Positions 25,414 to 34,108 are shown, counted from the stretch's first letter. The stretch: 34,162 bases of DNA from DRYM01 sp964564025 (GCA_964564025.1 CAZLZO010000014.1:1-34162); one strand, 5' to 3'. Translations and numbers: made by a program. Notes: a model not told the origin generated them from the sequence alone.

Positions 25414-26168
25414 TTCTTTAACCTCTCGAAAACATAGAATATCGTTAACGAAATAAGTATGAGAATTGTTGCAGCTGCTATTGCAGTATCCATGTCTCCC
25501 CCTTGCCAACTAAGAAAAATAGCTATAGATAATGTTTCAGTTTTCCCCTTAATCGCCCCTGATACAAGCAATATTGCACCGAAAGCACCTATACATTTAG
25601 CTAAGGAAACAAGGAACGCGGAAAATATGCCTTTAAGTGAAAGAGGAATATCTGCTTTGAGGAAACTTTGGAAATCACTATAGCCTAGCGTTTTAAGAAC
25701 CATACGATATCTCTTATCGATAGAGGAGAATGTTGAATAAAGTATTTTCACAGCTTCGGGAGTTACGTAGAAAAATAGTGCAACAATTATTCCGTAAGGA
25801 GTAAATATTACTTCTAAACCTAATTCCTTAAAAACCATGGCTAAAGGGCTCTTTGTTAAAACTATGAGAAGTGCGAAACTTAAAAGAATAGGTGGTAAAG
25901 CAAGCGGTATATCCGTTAAAAGCTCTACTGCTTTCTTCCCCTTAAAGGAATAATTAGCTAAAGAATATGCTACAGGTATGGAAAATAGTATAGATAAAAA
26001 TGTTGCAGCTATAGAAGTTATTAAAGTTAGTACTATGGCATACCTTATTTCATCTGAAAACAATATTTTAATTAATGTTGAAGCGTTATTTTGGATTAGA
26101 AGATAAATTATTATTAAAGCAAGCATTAAAAAGTATAGTAAGCTTATTGTGATGAACGCTTTCTTCAT
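25410..26168 (-). CDS. wtpB: ABC transporter permease, molybdate/tungstate type
   Basis: The 252-residue permease has an N-terminal membrane span, about five further spans, and the ModB/WtpB-like segment SLAKCIGAFGAILLVSGAIKGKTETLSIAIF, which includes the EAA-type loop region. FTPYGIIVALFFYVTPEAVKILYSTFSSIDKRYRMVLKTLG also matches that family. It starts at ATG 26168. It overlaps the ATPase gene by four bases. No periplasmic binding-protein gene is found in the operon. Confidence 0.88.
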   Translation of the reverse strand: MKKAFITISLLYFLMLALIIIYLLIQNNASTLIKILFSDEIRYAIVLTLITSIAATFLSILFSIPVAYSLANYSFKGKKAVELLTDIPLALPPILLSFALLIVLTKSPLAMVFKELGLEVIFTPYGIIVALFFYVTPEAVKILYSTFSSIDKRYRMVLKTLGYSDFQSFLKADIPLSLKGIFSAFLVSLAKCIGAFGAILLVSGAIKGKTETLSIAIFLSWQGGDMDTAIAAATILILISLTIFYVFERLKK

Positions 26169-26191
26169 AATCCCCTAAACCCTTCAAAATA

Positions 26192-26584
26192 CTATTTTAG
26201 TTCTTCAAAAATTTTCCTACGAATTTCAAGGTATTTACGTATTTTATCGTCTATGGCAAGTAAGGTGGCTGCAACACTTCTATTACTCAATTCAATAAGT
26301 AAGTCGGGTTCCCCACGAGATGACGTAAACGAGCCTCTAATTTTTTCTTCAAAAGATATGAGCTTGTTTTTCGCTAATTCCCTAATTGCCTCTAAGCATT
26401 CATTGTAACTAACTTCTTCACCTATGTTAAGTGTTCTTCTTAACGCGTTCACTTCTCCTACGATTTCAAATAACCATAGCTTACCGAATGTTAAACTAAG
26501 AATTCTTAAAATATCGGCCATTACCCTGTATTTCTTAGATTCGCTTTCCTTACTAATTATTTCACTTAGTTTCTCAACAATCAT
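26192..26584 (-). CDS. Unknown helical protein upstream of the transporter
   Basis: A 130-residue protein with helices through most of its length and a pattern that could be a winged helix at about 45-80 (VSYNECLEAIRELAKNKLIS). It has many charged residues and no signal peptide or membrane span. It lies 23 bases upstream of the permease and faces the same way, so it could regulate the operon or assist the transporter. It is not an extracellular binding protein: there is no secretion signal and it is far too short. No family recognised. Confidence 0.65.
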   Translation of the reverse strand: MIVEKLSEIISKESESKKYRVMADILRILSLTFGKLWLFEIVGEVNALRRTLNIGEEVSYNECLEAIRELAKNKLISFEEKIRGSFTSSRGEPDLLIELSNRSVAATLLAIDDKIRKYLEIRRKIFEELK

Positions 26585-26641
26585 TAATAATACCGCTCCT
26601 AAGCTTTTGGTATAAGATGGGTAAGGCTCGGGAAATATGTT

Positions 26642-27979
26642 TTATGCTGTAATTGAAGCCTTGCATAGTTTATGCTTTATTTCCATATGGGCTCTTCTTC
26701 CAAGCGGTTCGACAACTTTTCCTCTTAAATCATAAAATGTGTTTGAAACTATTTTCGCTTTAACCCAAATGCCTTTAGTGAGGCCATTAGATGGTAAAAC
26801 TACTGGGTAATAATTTATCGTCCTACCAACTAAGGTATTGTCTTTTCCTTTCTCAGTTATGAGAACATTCACTACTTTGCCTACGTATTTGGAGTGTTTT
26901 TTAAATGCAATTTTCTCCATGACTTCAAGTGCTTTCCTCATTCTAGCTTTCCTAATGCTGCTGGGTATTTGAGGCATTGAAGCCGACAAAGTATGTGGTC
27001 TTAAACTGTATATTGCAAGGTGAATTCTATCAAATTCGATTTCTTTCATAATTTTTAGTGTGTTTTCAAATGCCTTCTCGTCTTCTCCTGGATGCCCTAC
27101 GATAATGTCTGTTGTAATGTTGATTTCAGGTATTTTTCTTCTGAATTCACTAACTAATTCTTTAAATTCCTCAATGGTGTATGGTCTATTCATTATTCTA
27201 AGTACTCTATTATCTCCGCTTTGCAACGGTACGTGAAGGAACTTGTAAACTTTTGGATGCCTATATACTTCTATTAGTTCATCAATTATCTTTAAGGCTA
27301 AATTGGGGTTCATCATACCTATTCTAATCATGAAGTCTCCTTCAAGTTCAGCAATTTCGCTTACAAGTTCAGCTAAGTTTACCCCTAAGTCTAGCCCGTA
27401 TGCTGCAGTATCTTGAGCTGTTAAATCTATTTCTACAACACCTTTGGACAGGGCTTCTTTAACTTTTTCAAGAATTAGTCTTGGAGAGTAGCTTCTCAAG
27501 TTACCTCTAGCGAGTTTAACTATGCAGTAACTGCAGTTGCCTAAGCACCCTTCGGCTATTGGAATAGCGGCTATGACCCCGTCAATGTACATTGGCACAA
27601 TGTCTGTTCTTCTCTCGCCCTTGAGAAGAACTACTTTAGCTTTCGACATGGCCGCTTCAACTATTTTATCAAAATTTTGAGGGGACACCATGCTGGCTTT
27701 CGGAGCAACTGATGAAATAAGGTATGGTTGTGCTTTAGGTAAACATCCGGTAACGATGAGTTTAGCATTATGAGCTTCAGTTATTGTGTAAAGCTTCTTA
27801 ATTCTCTTAACCATTTTATTTTCAGTATCCTTACGTACAGTACAAGTGTTTATTATTACTACATCTGCTTCCTCAGGTTTACTTACCGCTTTAAACCCTG
27901 CTCTATAGAGTAAGCTAAGCATGTAAGCACCATCAGCTTTATTCGTAGGGCAACCATAGTTTTCCATATAGACTCTCAT
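26642..27979 (-). CDS. mtaB: tRNA-t6A37 methylthiotransferase (eMtaB/CDKAL1 type)
   Basis: This radical-SAM enzyme makes ms2t6A37 in ANN-decoding tRNAs. It has 445 residues. The UPF0004 N-terminal cluster uses C10, C46 and C79. The radical-SAM motif is C145-x3-C149-x2-C152 (EGCLGNCSYC). Other features are VEIDLTAQDTAAYG, HVPLQSGDNRVLRIMNRPY and a TRAM-like C-terminal region (about 375-430). It faces away from the aIF2-beta operon with 86 bases between the two starts. Confidence 0.93.
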   Translation of the reverse strand: MRVYMENYGCPTNKADGAYMLSLLYRAGFKAVSKPEEADVVIINTCTVRKDTENKMVKRIKKLYTITEAHNAKLIVTGCLPKAQPYLISSVAPKASMVSPQNFDKIVEAAMSKAKVVLLKGERRTDIVPMYIDGVIAAIPIAEGCLGNCSYCIVKLARGNLRSYSPRLILEKVKEALSKGVVEIDLTAQDTAAYGLDLGVNLAELVSEIAELEGDFMIRIGMMNPNLALKIIDELIEVYRHPKVYKFLHVPLQSGDNRVLRIMNRPYTIEEFKELVSEFRRKIPEINITTDIIVGHPGEDEKAFENTLKIMKEIEFDRIHLAIYSLRPHTLSASMPQIPSSIRKARMRKALEVMEKIAFKKHSKYVGKVVNVLITEKGKDNTLVGRTINYYPVVLPSNGLTKGIWVKAKIVSNTFYDLRGKVVEPLGRRAHMEIKHKLCKASITA

Positions 27980-28065
27980 TTTCCTTCCCGAAACTTTTTT
28001 AGCTCCACTTGTTCTCTTAGAAATGAGGTTAGTAGTAAACTTGTATATAAAGGTGTAACCTAACT

Positions 28066-28494
28066 ATGCCATCAATTAGAGATTACAGTTATGAATGGAT
28101 GCTTGAAAGAGCATTTAGCTTAATGCCTAAGAAAACAGCTAAAGCGCAACGCTTCACATTACCTAAAGCTATGGCTGTAACTGTTGGATCCTATACTACA
28201 ATAAGGAACTTTAAAGAAATCTACACCACTCTTAGAAGAAATACTAAGCATCTTTCTAAATTCTTACTTAAAAAACTTGGTGTTGCAGGAGCAATTGATG
28301 AACAATCTGGTGTACTAGTGCTTCATGGTAAAGTATCGGCAGCAACCATTAATAGGCTATTGGAAATTTACGTTAAAAAATATGTTGTATGCCCTACATG
28401 TGGATCATGGGATACTGTGTTAAAGCGTCAAGGAAGAATATGGATTTTAAGATGCGAAGCTTGCGGTGCCGAAACCTCTGTTGAACCGGTTTAA
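28066..28494 (+). CDS. eif2b: Translation initiation factor aIF2 beta
   Basis: It is a subunit of the heterotrimeric factor that carries initiator tRNA. 142 residues. An N-terminal helix is followed by the alpha/beta domain (RFTLPKAMAVTVGSYTTIRNF) and a zinc ribbon with C109, C112, C130 and C133. It starts the six-gene translation and ribosome-biogenesis run. AAGGTGT lies upstream of the ATG. Confidence 0.97.
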   Translation: MPSIRDYSYEWMLERAFSLMPKKTAKAQRFTLPKAMAVTVGSYTTIRNFKEIYTTLRRNTKHLSKFLLKKLGVAGAIDEQSGVLVLHGKVSAATINRLLEIYVKKYVVCPTCGSWDTVLKRQGRIWILRCEACGAETSVEPV

Positions 28495-28497
28495 GCC

Positions 28498-28809
28498 ATG
28501 AGTTCTGAAAAAAACATTTACTTAAAAATACATTACGTAGGTAAGGAAGTTCTTGTTGCAGCTTGTGACATGGAGGTTTTAGGTAAACGTTTTAGTGAAG
28601 GAAGAATTTCAATAGAAGTTTATGAAAGCTTCTATAAGGGTTCCCTTGTAACGGTGGAGGAAGCATTAAACGCCATAAGTAACGCAACAATAGCTAATCT
28701 CGTAGGTAAAAGAATAGTTAATGAGGCAATTAAGAGAGGCCTAGTTCATCCAGATGCGGTATTGAAAATAGGTGAAACCTTACATGCGCAAATAGTGAAA
28801 ATTCTATAA
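28498..28809 (+). CDS. DUF424 family protein
   Basis: This 103-residue archaeal protein has unknown function. The family pattern is visible: LVAACDMEVLGKRFSEGRISIEV, then YESFYKG, and SNATIANLVGKRIVNEAI with GLVHPDAVLKI. It is packed 3 bases after aIF2 beta and is probably in its operon, so a link with translation is likely but not shown. Confidence 0.85.
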   Translation: MSSEKNIYLKIHYVGKEVLVAACDMEVLGKRFSEGRISIEVYESFYKGSLVTVEEALNAISNATIANLVGKRIVNEAIKRGLVHPDAVLKIGETLHAQIVKIL

Positions 28810-28884
28810 CACCTTTTCCACAAGGGAAACTGTTAAGTATAGTGTTCCATACATTAATGTTTCTGCAAGAGAAGAGTGTAAGCT

Positions 28885-29964
28885 ATGAGTAAGTTTTGCG
28901 CTAAATGTGGAAGACTAGATAATGGAGAAGTAGCGTTTATAGGTAACTTATGTATTCAATGCTATCTTGAAGAACATGAAGTCTTAAGCGTACCTTCAGA
29001 GGTAACTCTTCACATATGCAGAAATTGCTTCTCATACAGATGGAAGAATAAGTGGTTTAAGTTTCAGTATGGTAGAATAGAAGATATTGTAGAAGATTTT
29101 TTGTACAAAATTCTTGAAGATAAGATAAGGTTTAAAATATCTCCTGAGGACTCTATGAAACTTAATGTAACATATGAGTTAGAGTTACCGTCGGAAATAC
29201 GTTCGACACAATTTACATCATATGTTGTAGCTAAAATTAGTGATGGAAGAAACATGTTTCAGCAAAAATACCCTATGATTGTTAAAATATCGTTTACTCT
29301 ATGTCCTAACTGTTTAATGAGGGTTTCAAAAACATATAAAGCCATAGTGCAAGTACGTTCTGCAAGAAATTATCTGGATAAAGTAGATAGGAGAAAGATA
29401 GAGAGAATACTTAAAGAAATAGATCCATATAACATAATTGATATTGAAGAGTTAAGGGAGGGAATAAATATTAAGGTTTCTGACAGCACTACAGCTAGAA
29501 TTTTAGCTTCAAAAATACGTAATGAAACAGGAGCTGTGATTAGTGAAAGCTTTGAACATATTAGAAGAAACAAGGAGGGAAAGCGAACTTCAAAACTAAT
29601 AATTGTTGCTAGGCTTCCAAAGTATAGAGAGAACGATGTCGTAATATTCAGAAACGAAATGTATAGGATAGAGAAGATAAGTGGGTTTAGGGTTGTTCTT
29701 AGAAATGAAATTTCTAAGAAGAAAATTACTGTTTCAGCGGAAGCTCTATGGAACGGTAGAGTAGTAAGCATACCTGACAACGCTACTTATAAGAGGTACC
29801 TTGTAATAGGTAGGGATGATAAAGTAGTTTATGTTGTTGATTTCTCAGAAAACTATGAGGTAAAGGAAATTCCCTTAGGCTATATTCCGGAGAATGTGAA
29901 ACCCGGCGATGAATTAAGAATTGTTATAATTAACGGTAAACCTTATGTCCTAGGGAAAGCATAG
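28885..29964 (+). CDS. nmd3: NMD3-family ribosome export/biogenesis protein
   Basis: In eukaryotes NMD3 binds the 60S subunit; the archaeal role is thought to be ribosomal. 359 residues. Zinc-binding pairs are C5-x2-C8 and C23-x2-C26, then C45-x2-C48 and a later CPNC. A central region (ILRFKISPED, IKVSDSTTARILASKIRNETGAVISES) and a C-terminal OB-like region (YRENDVVIFRNEMYRIEKIS) follow. ATG at 28885, 75 bases after DUF424. It is followed by aIF1A with a 24-base gap. Confidence 0.92.
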   Translation: MSKFCAKCGRLDNGEVAFIGNLCIQCYLEEHEVLSVPSEVTLHICRNCFSYRWKNKWFKFQYGRIEDIVEDFLYKILEDKIRFKISPEDSMKLNVTYELELPSEIRSTQFTSYVVAKISDGRNMFQQKYPMIVKISFTLCPNCLMRVSKTYKAIVQVRSARNYLDKVDRRKIERILKEIDPYNIIDIEELREGINIKVSDSTTARILASKIRNETGAVISESFEHIRRNKEGKRTSKLIIVARLPKYRENDVVIFRNEMYRIEKISGFRVVLRNEISKKKITVSAEALWNGRVVSIPDNATYKRYLVIGRDDKVVYVVDFSENYEVKEIPLGYIPENVKPGDELRIVIINGKPYVLGKA

Positions 29965-29988
29965 AAACCCTAAGAATGGTGATATTAA

Positions 29989-30318
29989 GTGCCTAGAAAG
30001 AAGCGTGCTAAAGAAGAAAAACCTAAAGAACCTCCTGTACCTGGTGAAGGAGAGATTATAGGTGTTGTTGAGAGGCTTTTAGGACATGATAAAGCTATGG
30101 TTAAGTGTTTTGACGGGAAAAGTAGGCTTTGCAGAATTCCGGGTAGAATGAAGAAGAGAGTGTGGATTAGGGAAGGAGATTACGTATTGGTTGCGATATG
30201 GGATTTTCAGCCGGATAAGAGAGGGGATATTGTTTATAGGTATTCTAAGGATGAAGTTAGAAAGCTTGCTGCAAAAGGAGTTATTCAAGCTGAAGTTCTT
30301 GGCGAAGAATTAGGGTGA
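29989..30318 (+). CDS. eif1a: Translation initiation factor aIF1A
   Basis: It binds the A site of the small subunit during initiation. 109 residues, beginning at GTG with a basic MPRKKRAKEE tail, then GEIIGVVERLLGHDKAMVKCFDGK in the OB fold, with RIPGRMKKRVWIREGDYVLV. GGTGAT sits five bases before the GTG. It is followed directly by rio1, whose Shine-Dalgarno lies on the aIF1A stop codon. Confidence 0.97.
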   Translation: MPRKKRAKEEKPKEPPVPGEGEIIGVVERLLGHDKAMVKCFDGKSRLCRIPGRMKKRVWIREGDYVLVAIWDFQPDKRGDIVYRYSKDEVRKLAAKGVIQAEVLGEELG

Positions 30319-30319
30319 T
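30313..30319 (+). promoter_or_regulatory. Shine-Dalgarno fixing an ATA start for rio1
   Basis: GGGTGAT overlaps the aIF1A stop and lies six bases before ATA 30326-30328. The nearest canonical start is 51 bases further on, with no good motif in front of it. Confidence 0.6.
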
Positions 30320-30325
30320 TAAGTT

Positions 30326-31096
30326 ATAGTTAAGCGTAAAGAGAAGAGAATTAAGGATAAGGACCTTTATGAAACAGTGGAAGAGGTTTTTAATGTACCC
30401 ACACTTCTAGCCCTATACCATGTTATGAGAAAGGGCTTTATTGATAAAATGTATGGTGTTGTTAGTGCTGGAAAGGAAGCAAGGGTTTATTGGGCTAAGG
30501 ATAGGGCGGGAAGAGATGTTGCAGTAAAAATATACTTAACGTTAACTGCGGAATTTAGGAAGAGTATTAAGCAATACATTATTGGTGACCCCAGGTTTGA
30601 AGCTGTTTCTTCTGATTTAAGAAAGCTTATTTTAAAATGGGTTCAGAAGGAGTATAAGAATTTAAAAAGAATGTATAATGCTGGAGTTCGGGTACCTAAG
30701 CCATACTATGCATATAGAAACATTTTAGTTATGGAGTTTATAGGGGAAAACGGTGTTAGAGCACCTCTACTTAAAGAAATACCTCTTACTAGGGAAGAAT
30801 ATGAGAAAATATATGGGAAAGTAGTAGAGTACATGAAGCTCATGTATAGGAAAGCAGGACTTGTACATGCAGATTTGAGCGAGTACAATATAATGGTTTT
30901 CCATGGTGAACCAGTTATAATAGATGTGAGTCAAGCTGTAACACTAGATCATCCATTAGCTATACATTTCCTCTTAAGGGACATAAGAAACATAGTGAAG
31001 TTCTTTAGTGAGAAAGCGAAAATAGAAACTCATACTATTGAGGAATTGTATAGAATAATTACTGGTGAAGAGGGAGTAGGAGAATGGGAGGAGTAG
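30326..31096 (+). CDS. rio1: Rio1-type serine kinase, apparent ATA start
   Basis: Rio1 acts in late small-subunit maturation. From ATA 30326 the protein has 256 residues. The first canonical start is GTG 30377, but that loses KRKEKRIKDKDLYETV, which matches the N-terminal helix of relatives such as the Archaeoglobus enzyme. The frame before the ATA is closed by TAA, so the start must lie in this 51-base stretch, and ATA is the best placed. ATP-loop residues SAGKEARVYW are at 47-56; catalytic D183 and N188 are in HADLSEYN; metal D200 is in IIDVSQA. It overlaps dim2 by 13 bases. Confidence 0.92.
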   Translation: MVKRKEKRIKDKDLYETVEEVFNVPTLLALYHVMRKGFIDKMYGVVSAGKEARVYWAKDRAGRDVAVKIYLTLTAEFRKSIKQYIIGDPRFEAVSSDLRKLILKWVQKEYKNLKRMYNAGVRVPKPYYAYRNILVMEFIGENGVRAPLLKEIPLTREEYEKIYGKVVEYMKLMYRKAGLVHADLSEYNIMVFHGEPVIIDVSQAVTLDHPLAIHFLLRDIRNIVKFFSEKAKIETHTIEELYRIITGEEGVGEWEE

Positions 31097-31683
31097 AACC
31101 TGGTGTTACGAAAATATACACTAAGGTTCCATTGGACAGGGTAGGTGTTCTTATAGGTAAAGAGGGAGAAATTAAAAGGGAGCTTATGAAGAGAACTAGA
31201 ACTAAAATAACCGTAGATAGCGTAAATGGAACAGTAATAATAGAGCCTGAAGCGCCAGATGTTAATCCTATAAATGTTCTTAAGGCAAGGGATTTCGTAT
31301 TAGCAGTAGCTTACGGTTTTAGCCCTGAAAGAGCTTTTAAGGTTTTAGGCGAAGACCAAACACTTATAGTAATAGATTTAAAAAGCTATGTAGGTGATAA
31401 GCCTAATCATTTAGCTAGAGTTAAAGCTAGGTTAATAGGTGAACATGGAAAGGCCAGGAGAATAATAGAGGAAATGACAGATACCTATATTTCCATTTCT
31501 GATACTTACGTTGCAATAATAGGGGATTATGAAAGAGCAAGTGTAGCTAGAGAAGCCATTGAAATGCTTATACGCGGACAAAGACACGCATCTGTTTATA
31601 GGTTCCTAGAGAGAGCCATGAGGGAAATTAAGAGGAGGGAAGCCTTAGAGTTATGGAAAACATTTAAACCGTACCGAAAATAG
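31084..31683 (+). CDS. dim2: KH-domain pre-rRNA maturation protein Dim2/Krr1-like
   Basis: In archaea this protein binds the 3' end of 16S rRNA and works with Nob1. 199 residues, two KH folds. The first GxxG-type loop is in VGVLIGKEGEIKRELM, the second in ARLIGEHGKARRIIEEM. It ends with a basic tail MREIKRREALELWKTFKPYRK. It overlaps the end of rio1, so the two are translated from one message. Confidence 0.95.
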   Translation: MGGVEPGVTKIYTKVPLDRVGVLIGKEGEIKRELMKRTRTKITVDSVNGTVIIEPEAPDVNPINVLKARDFVLAVAYGFSPERAFKVLGEDQTLIVIDLKSYVGDKPNHLARVKARLIGEHGKARRIIEEMTDTYISISDTYVAIIGDYERASVAREAIEMLIRGQRHASVYRFLERAMREIKRREALELWKTFKPYRK

Positions 31684-31742
31684 TCAAATACTAAACTTTA
31701 AAAACACATACTTAATAGATTTTCTACGAACCCAACAGAGGC

Positions 31743-31820
31743 GGCCGCCGTAGCTCAGTCTGGGAGAGCGCCGGACTGTGGATCCGGAGGTCCCGGGTTC
31801 AAATCCCGGCGGCGGTCCCA
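31743..31820 (+). tRNA. tRNA-His (anticodon GTG)
   Basis: The gene encodes G-1 at 31743 and discriminator C73, the His identity pair. The anticodon stem CCGGA/TCCGG encloses loop CTGTGGA, giving GTG. The T arm is CCGGG-TTCAAAT-CCCGG and CCA is encoded. The first acceptor pair is a G1-U72 wobble. Confidence 0.94.
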
Positions 31821-32007
31821 CCCTTCCATAACCATTTACTCAATAACTTCGCAGTTGCCTAAAATTCAACTTCGCCTTTATAGGATCATATCATTTCCTG
31901 TAAAGATAATAATTGCAATGTTATCTTCCTAACGCTGAAGGCAATTGTTTATTATTTTTGAAGAGTAAGTGTTAAGTTATTAATGGAGATGTTTTTATTT
32001 CATGAAC
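31821..32007. other. Intergenic region after tRNA-His
   Basis: This 187-base stretch has no reading frame of note. It is A/T-rich, with short direct runs of A and T that could end the tRNA-His transcript. The sRNA on the minus strand begins right of it, so part of this may be the sRNA's downstream flank. Confidence 0.5.
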
Positions 32008-32066
32008 GTTTTCAGTCAGCAGGGAATTCATCATTTATTCAGGTAGGTGTTGGTTCATCATTTTCT
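32008..32066 (-). ncRNA. Box C/D small guide RNA
   Basis: On the minus strand the elements come in order. Box C is ATGATGA (32055-32061), then a 12-nt guide ACCAACACCTAC and box D' CTGA (32039-32042). A 4-nt spacer ATAA leads to box C' ATGATGA (32028-32034), a 12-nt guide ATTCCCTGCTGA and box D CTGA (32012-32015). All four boxes match consensus exactly, and both guides have the canonical length. Archaeal C/D RNAs guide 2'-O-methylation of the base paired to the fifth guide base before D or D'. Targets would pair with GTAGGTGTTGGT and TCAGCAGGGAAT; I cannot place these in a given rRNA or tRNA. It begins about 13 bases after the molybdopterin-binding gene. Confidence 0.85.
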
Positions 32067-32078
32067 ATACATAATTTT

Positions 32079-33095
32079 TTAATGGAGCTTATTTTTCTTT
32101 TTCAGAAAGGACTTCATAATTCCTCCGTAGCCTAGGGCAGCTATTTCTTCACGTGTCCATTTTTCATCCGCCATTATTTTAGGTAGTAGGATGTCCAATA
32201 CGTTTTCTTCATGGAAAAATATGATTCCTGATGAAACACCAATAATGGGTTTTCCGTTTAGATACGCTATTAAGCTCATGGTTGCAGGTTTTACGGGAAT
32301 ACCATAAGCAACTATTTTTGCTCCAGTTAAGGCTATTGCTTTTGGAGTTTTATCTGTGGGATCTACGCTCATACCTCCTGTTACAATAACTATGTCATAT
32401 TTCTTAGCGAAAGCAAGTATGGCGTCTCTAATTTTTATTTCATCATCAGGTACAATGGTTTTTTCCGCAACATATCCTCCATATTTTTCAACTTTCTCTT
32501 CAACCTTATCTGAAGCTTTATCTTCAACGAGTCCTTCATAAATTTCTGTTCCAGTAACTATGACGCCCACACTTTTCCTTAGAAATCTTTTAACTTGAAA
32601 CACAGGCTTATTTTTCGCCGCGATTTCTAAATGTTTCTTTAAAATACTTGCATCTATTGTTAGCGGTATTAAGTCAACAATAGCTAAAATGTCATTTCTG
32701 AATGCGGCTACATTATTCTTCCTAGAAATTACTGCAAAAACTCCCTCATAGTTTATTTCATAAATTGCTTCAGATACTACCTTAAACAATCCACTATACT
32801 GCGCTTTAATGAAGGCTTTACCTTCAGCAACCCTTATAACATATGTTCCTGGTCCCGAAAGTTCTTTAGCTAATAAGTAAACTGCTTCTTCTTCATGAAC
32901 AACATTGTTACCAGCTTCCTCTTCAACAAAAACCACGTAATGACCTGACTTCTTAAATAAGTCAACATCTTCAGGCTTTATAATGTGGCCTCTCCTAAAA
33001 ATAGCTCCTTTAAAATTCTCAGTAATTAGGGAGACATCGTAAGCAAGTTTTTTACCCACAGCTTTTTCAATAGGCAAAGGATACACTGGATACAC
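32079..33095 (-). CDS. Molybdopterin-binding domain protein (MoCF/MoeA-like)
   Basis: 338 residues. The N-terminus (EKAVGKKLAYDVSLI) resembles the start of MoeA-type proteins. The C-terminal half is a MoCF-biosynthesis fold with VGVIVTGTEIYEG and IVIVTGGMSVDPTDKTPKAI, which binds molybdopterin. It lacks the full MoeA domain set, so it may be a stand-alone MoaB/MogA-like or a divergent MoeA-like protein. It fits with a molybdenum or tungsten transporter at 24-26 kb. The start is ATG at 33095. Confidence 0.85.
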   Translation of the reverse strand: MYPVYPLPIEKAVGKKLAYDVSLITENFKGAIFRRGHIIKPEDVDLFKKSGHYVVFVEEEAGNNVVHEEEAVYLLAKELSGPGTYVIRVAEGKAFIKAQYSGLFKVVSEAIYEINYEGVFAVISRKNNVAAFRNDILAIVDLIPLTIDASILKKHLEIAAKNKPVFQVKRFLRKSVGVIVTGTEIYEGLVEDKASDKVEEKVEKYGGYVAEKTIVPDDEIKIRDAILAFAKKYDIVIVTGGMSVDPTDKTPKAIALTGAKIVAYGIPVKPATMSLIAYLNGKPIIGVSSGIIFFHEENVLDILLPKIMADEKWTREEIAALGYGGIMKSFLKKKNKLH

Positions 33096-33236
33096 CTTAT
33101 ATTTTACTTAACAACTCAGTATGTTAATAAATAATTATTCTCCATCATTTTAAAGGAGCCACATTAAAGTGCATCTTTTTTACCCAGATTAGCAATATAA
33201 ATTATAGCATACATCTCGGTCGTTAGGAAAAGGGAA

Positions 33237-34103
33237 ATGTCCGTTATAAGCTTCATTACGGGCACTCATGTTAAAACAGTTTTCATAGAAAACGCTTTAA
33301 ACTATAGTAAAGTATTTACAGAAGTATTAAATGAGTTAGCTAAAAATGAGAAATCATATGCTCTAAGATTAGAACTTATGCTTAAGGACAATAAGAAAGT
33401 TGTGTTCTGGATTAGTAAAGACAATAAAATAGTACTTGCAAGCATTAATGGCATAAGTTTTAAAAGCATCCTTAATTATGAAAATATAAGAAAATACCTT
33501 CCCGTAATAATTGACGTATATGCTTTATCATATGAAAATTTATTAAAGGATATGGAAACACTGAATTTTGTTCAAAAGCTTAGTAGCTTTAATATAGATG
33601 TCCTTACTCCGAATGAAACTAAAAAGTACATTAAGGAATTTCTAAGTAGAATAAAAGCTGAGAAGGAGTTAAAAGAGAAATTACCTCTTGAATATAAGCT
33701 ATCTAATGAATTATCTAAGGTATTAAAGGATGTTCTGGTTCTCTCACGCATAATACTTTACGTTAACAAAACATGTAGTGGCAAAATAAAGGTGAGTGTT
33801 TCAAGAAAGAACAGTTTTAGAGAATTATTCAATAGAGTAATTAAAGAATTACATGTACAAGCATTTAATAAAGCAGGCAAGGGCTTCATTGTTTATGTTT
33901 ATTCCAAAGTAAAAGTTTTCTCTATAAGGATGCTTCTAGACTTAGATGAATGCTGCTATGGTGTTCTTTTAACGGCAAATGGTAAAACATTAGAGATAGA
34001 TGAAAAAATGTTAGCTAAACCTATAGGTAAACTATTTCCTCAAAAAGAAGCCACAATAGTGTTAACGTTTAAATGCATACCAAGAAGTGTTTTGAAAATT
34101 TAG
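33237..34103 (+). CDS. Orphan protein, unknown
   Basis: 288 residues, no signal peptide, membrane span or metal motif. It is rich in Lys, Leu, Val and Asn, and alternates strand-like (ALRLELMLKDNKKVVFWISK) and helical stretches. A middle helical part lies at about 115-165, and KIKVSVSRKNSFRELF and GFIVYVYSKVKVFSIRMLL follow. AAAGGGAA precedes the ATG. I recognise no family. It stands alone and ends just before a tRNA-Val on the other strand. Confidence 0.7.
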   Translation: MSVISFITGTHVKTVFIENALNYSKVFTEVLNELAKNEKSYALRLELMLKDNKKVVFWISKDNKIVLASINGISFKSILNYENIRKYLPVIIDVYALSYENLLKDMETLNFVQKLSSFNIDVLTPNETKKYIKEFLSRIKAEKELKEKLPLEYKLSNELSKVLKDVLVLSRIILYVNKTCSGKIKVSVSRKNSFRELFNRVIKELHVQAFNKAGKGFIVYVYSKVKVFSIRMLLDLDECCYGVLLTANGKTLEIDEKMLAKPIGKLFPQKEATIVLTFKCIPRSVLKI

Positions 34104-34108
34104 TTTAG

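Noticed and set aside
24382..25509. Transporter ATPase extended by 32 residues
   Set aside because: The extra part is a shadow of the permease C-terminus. The ATGA overlap at 25410-25413 marks the true start.
33130..33170. Second C/D RNA on the minus strand
   Set aside because: Only one imperfect C box and a distant CTGA are present; no C' or D' pair with normal spacing.
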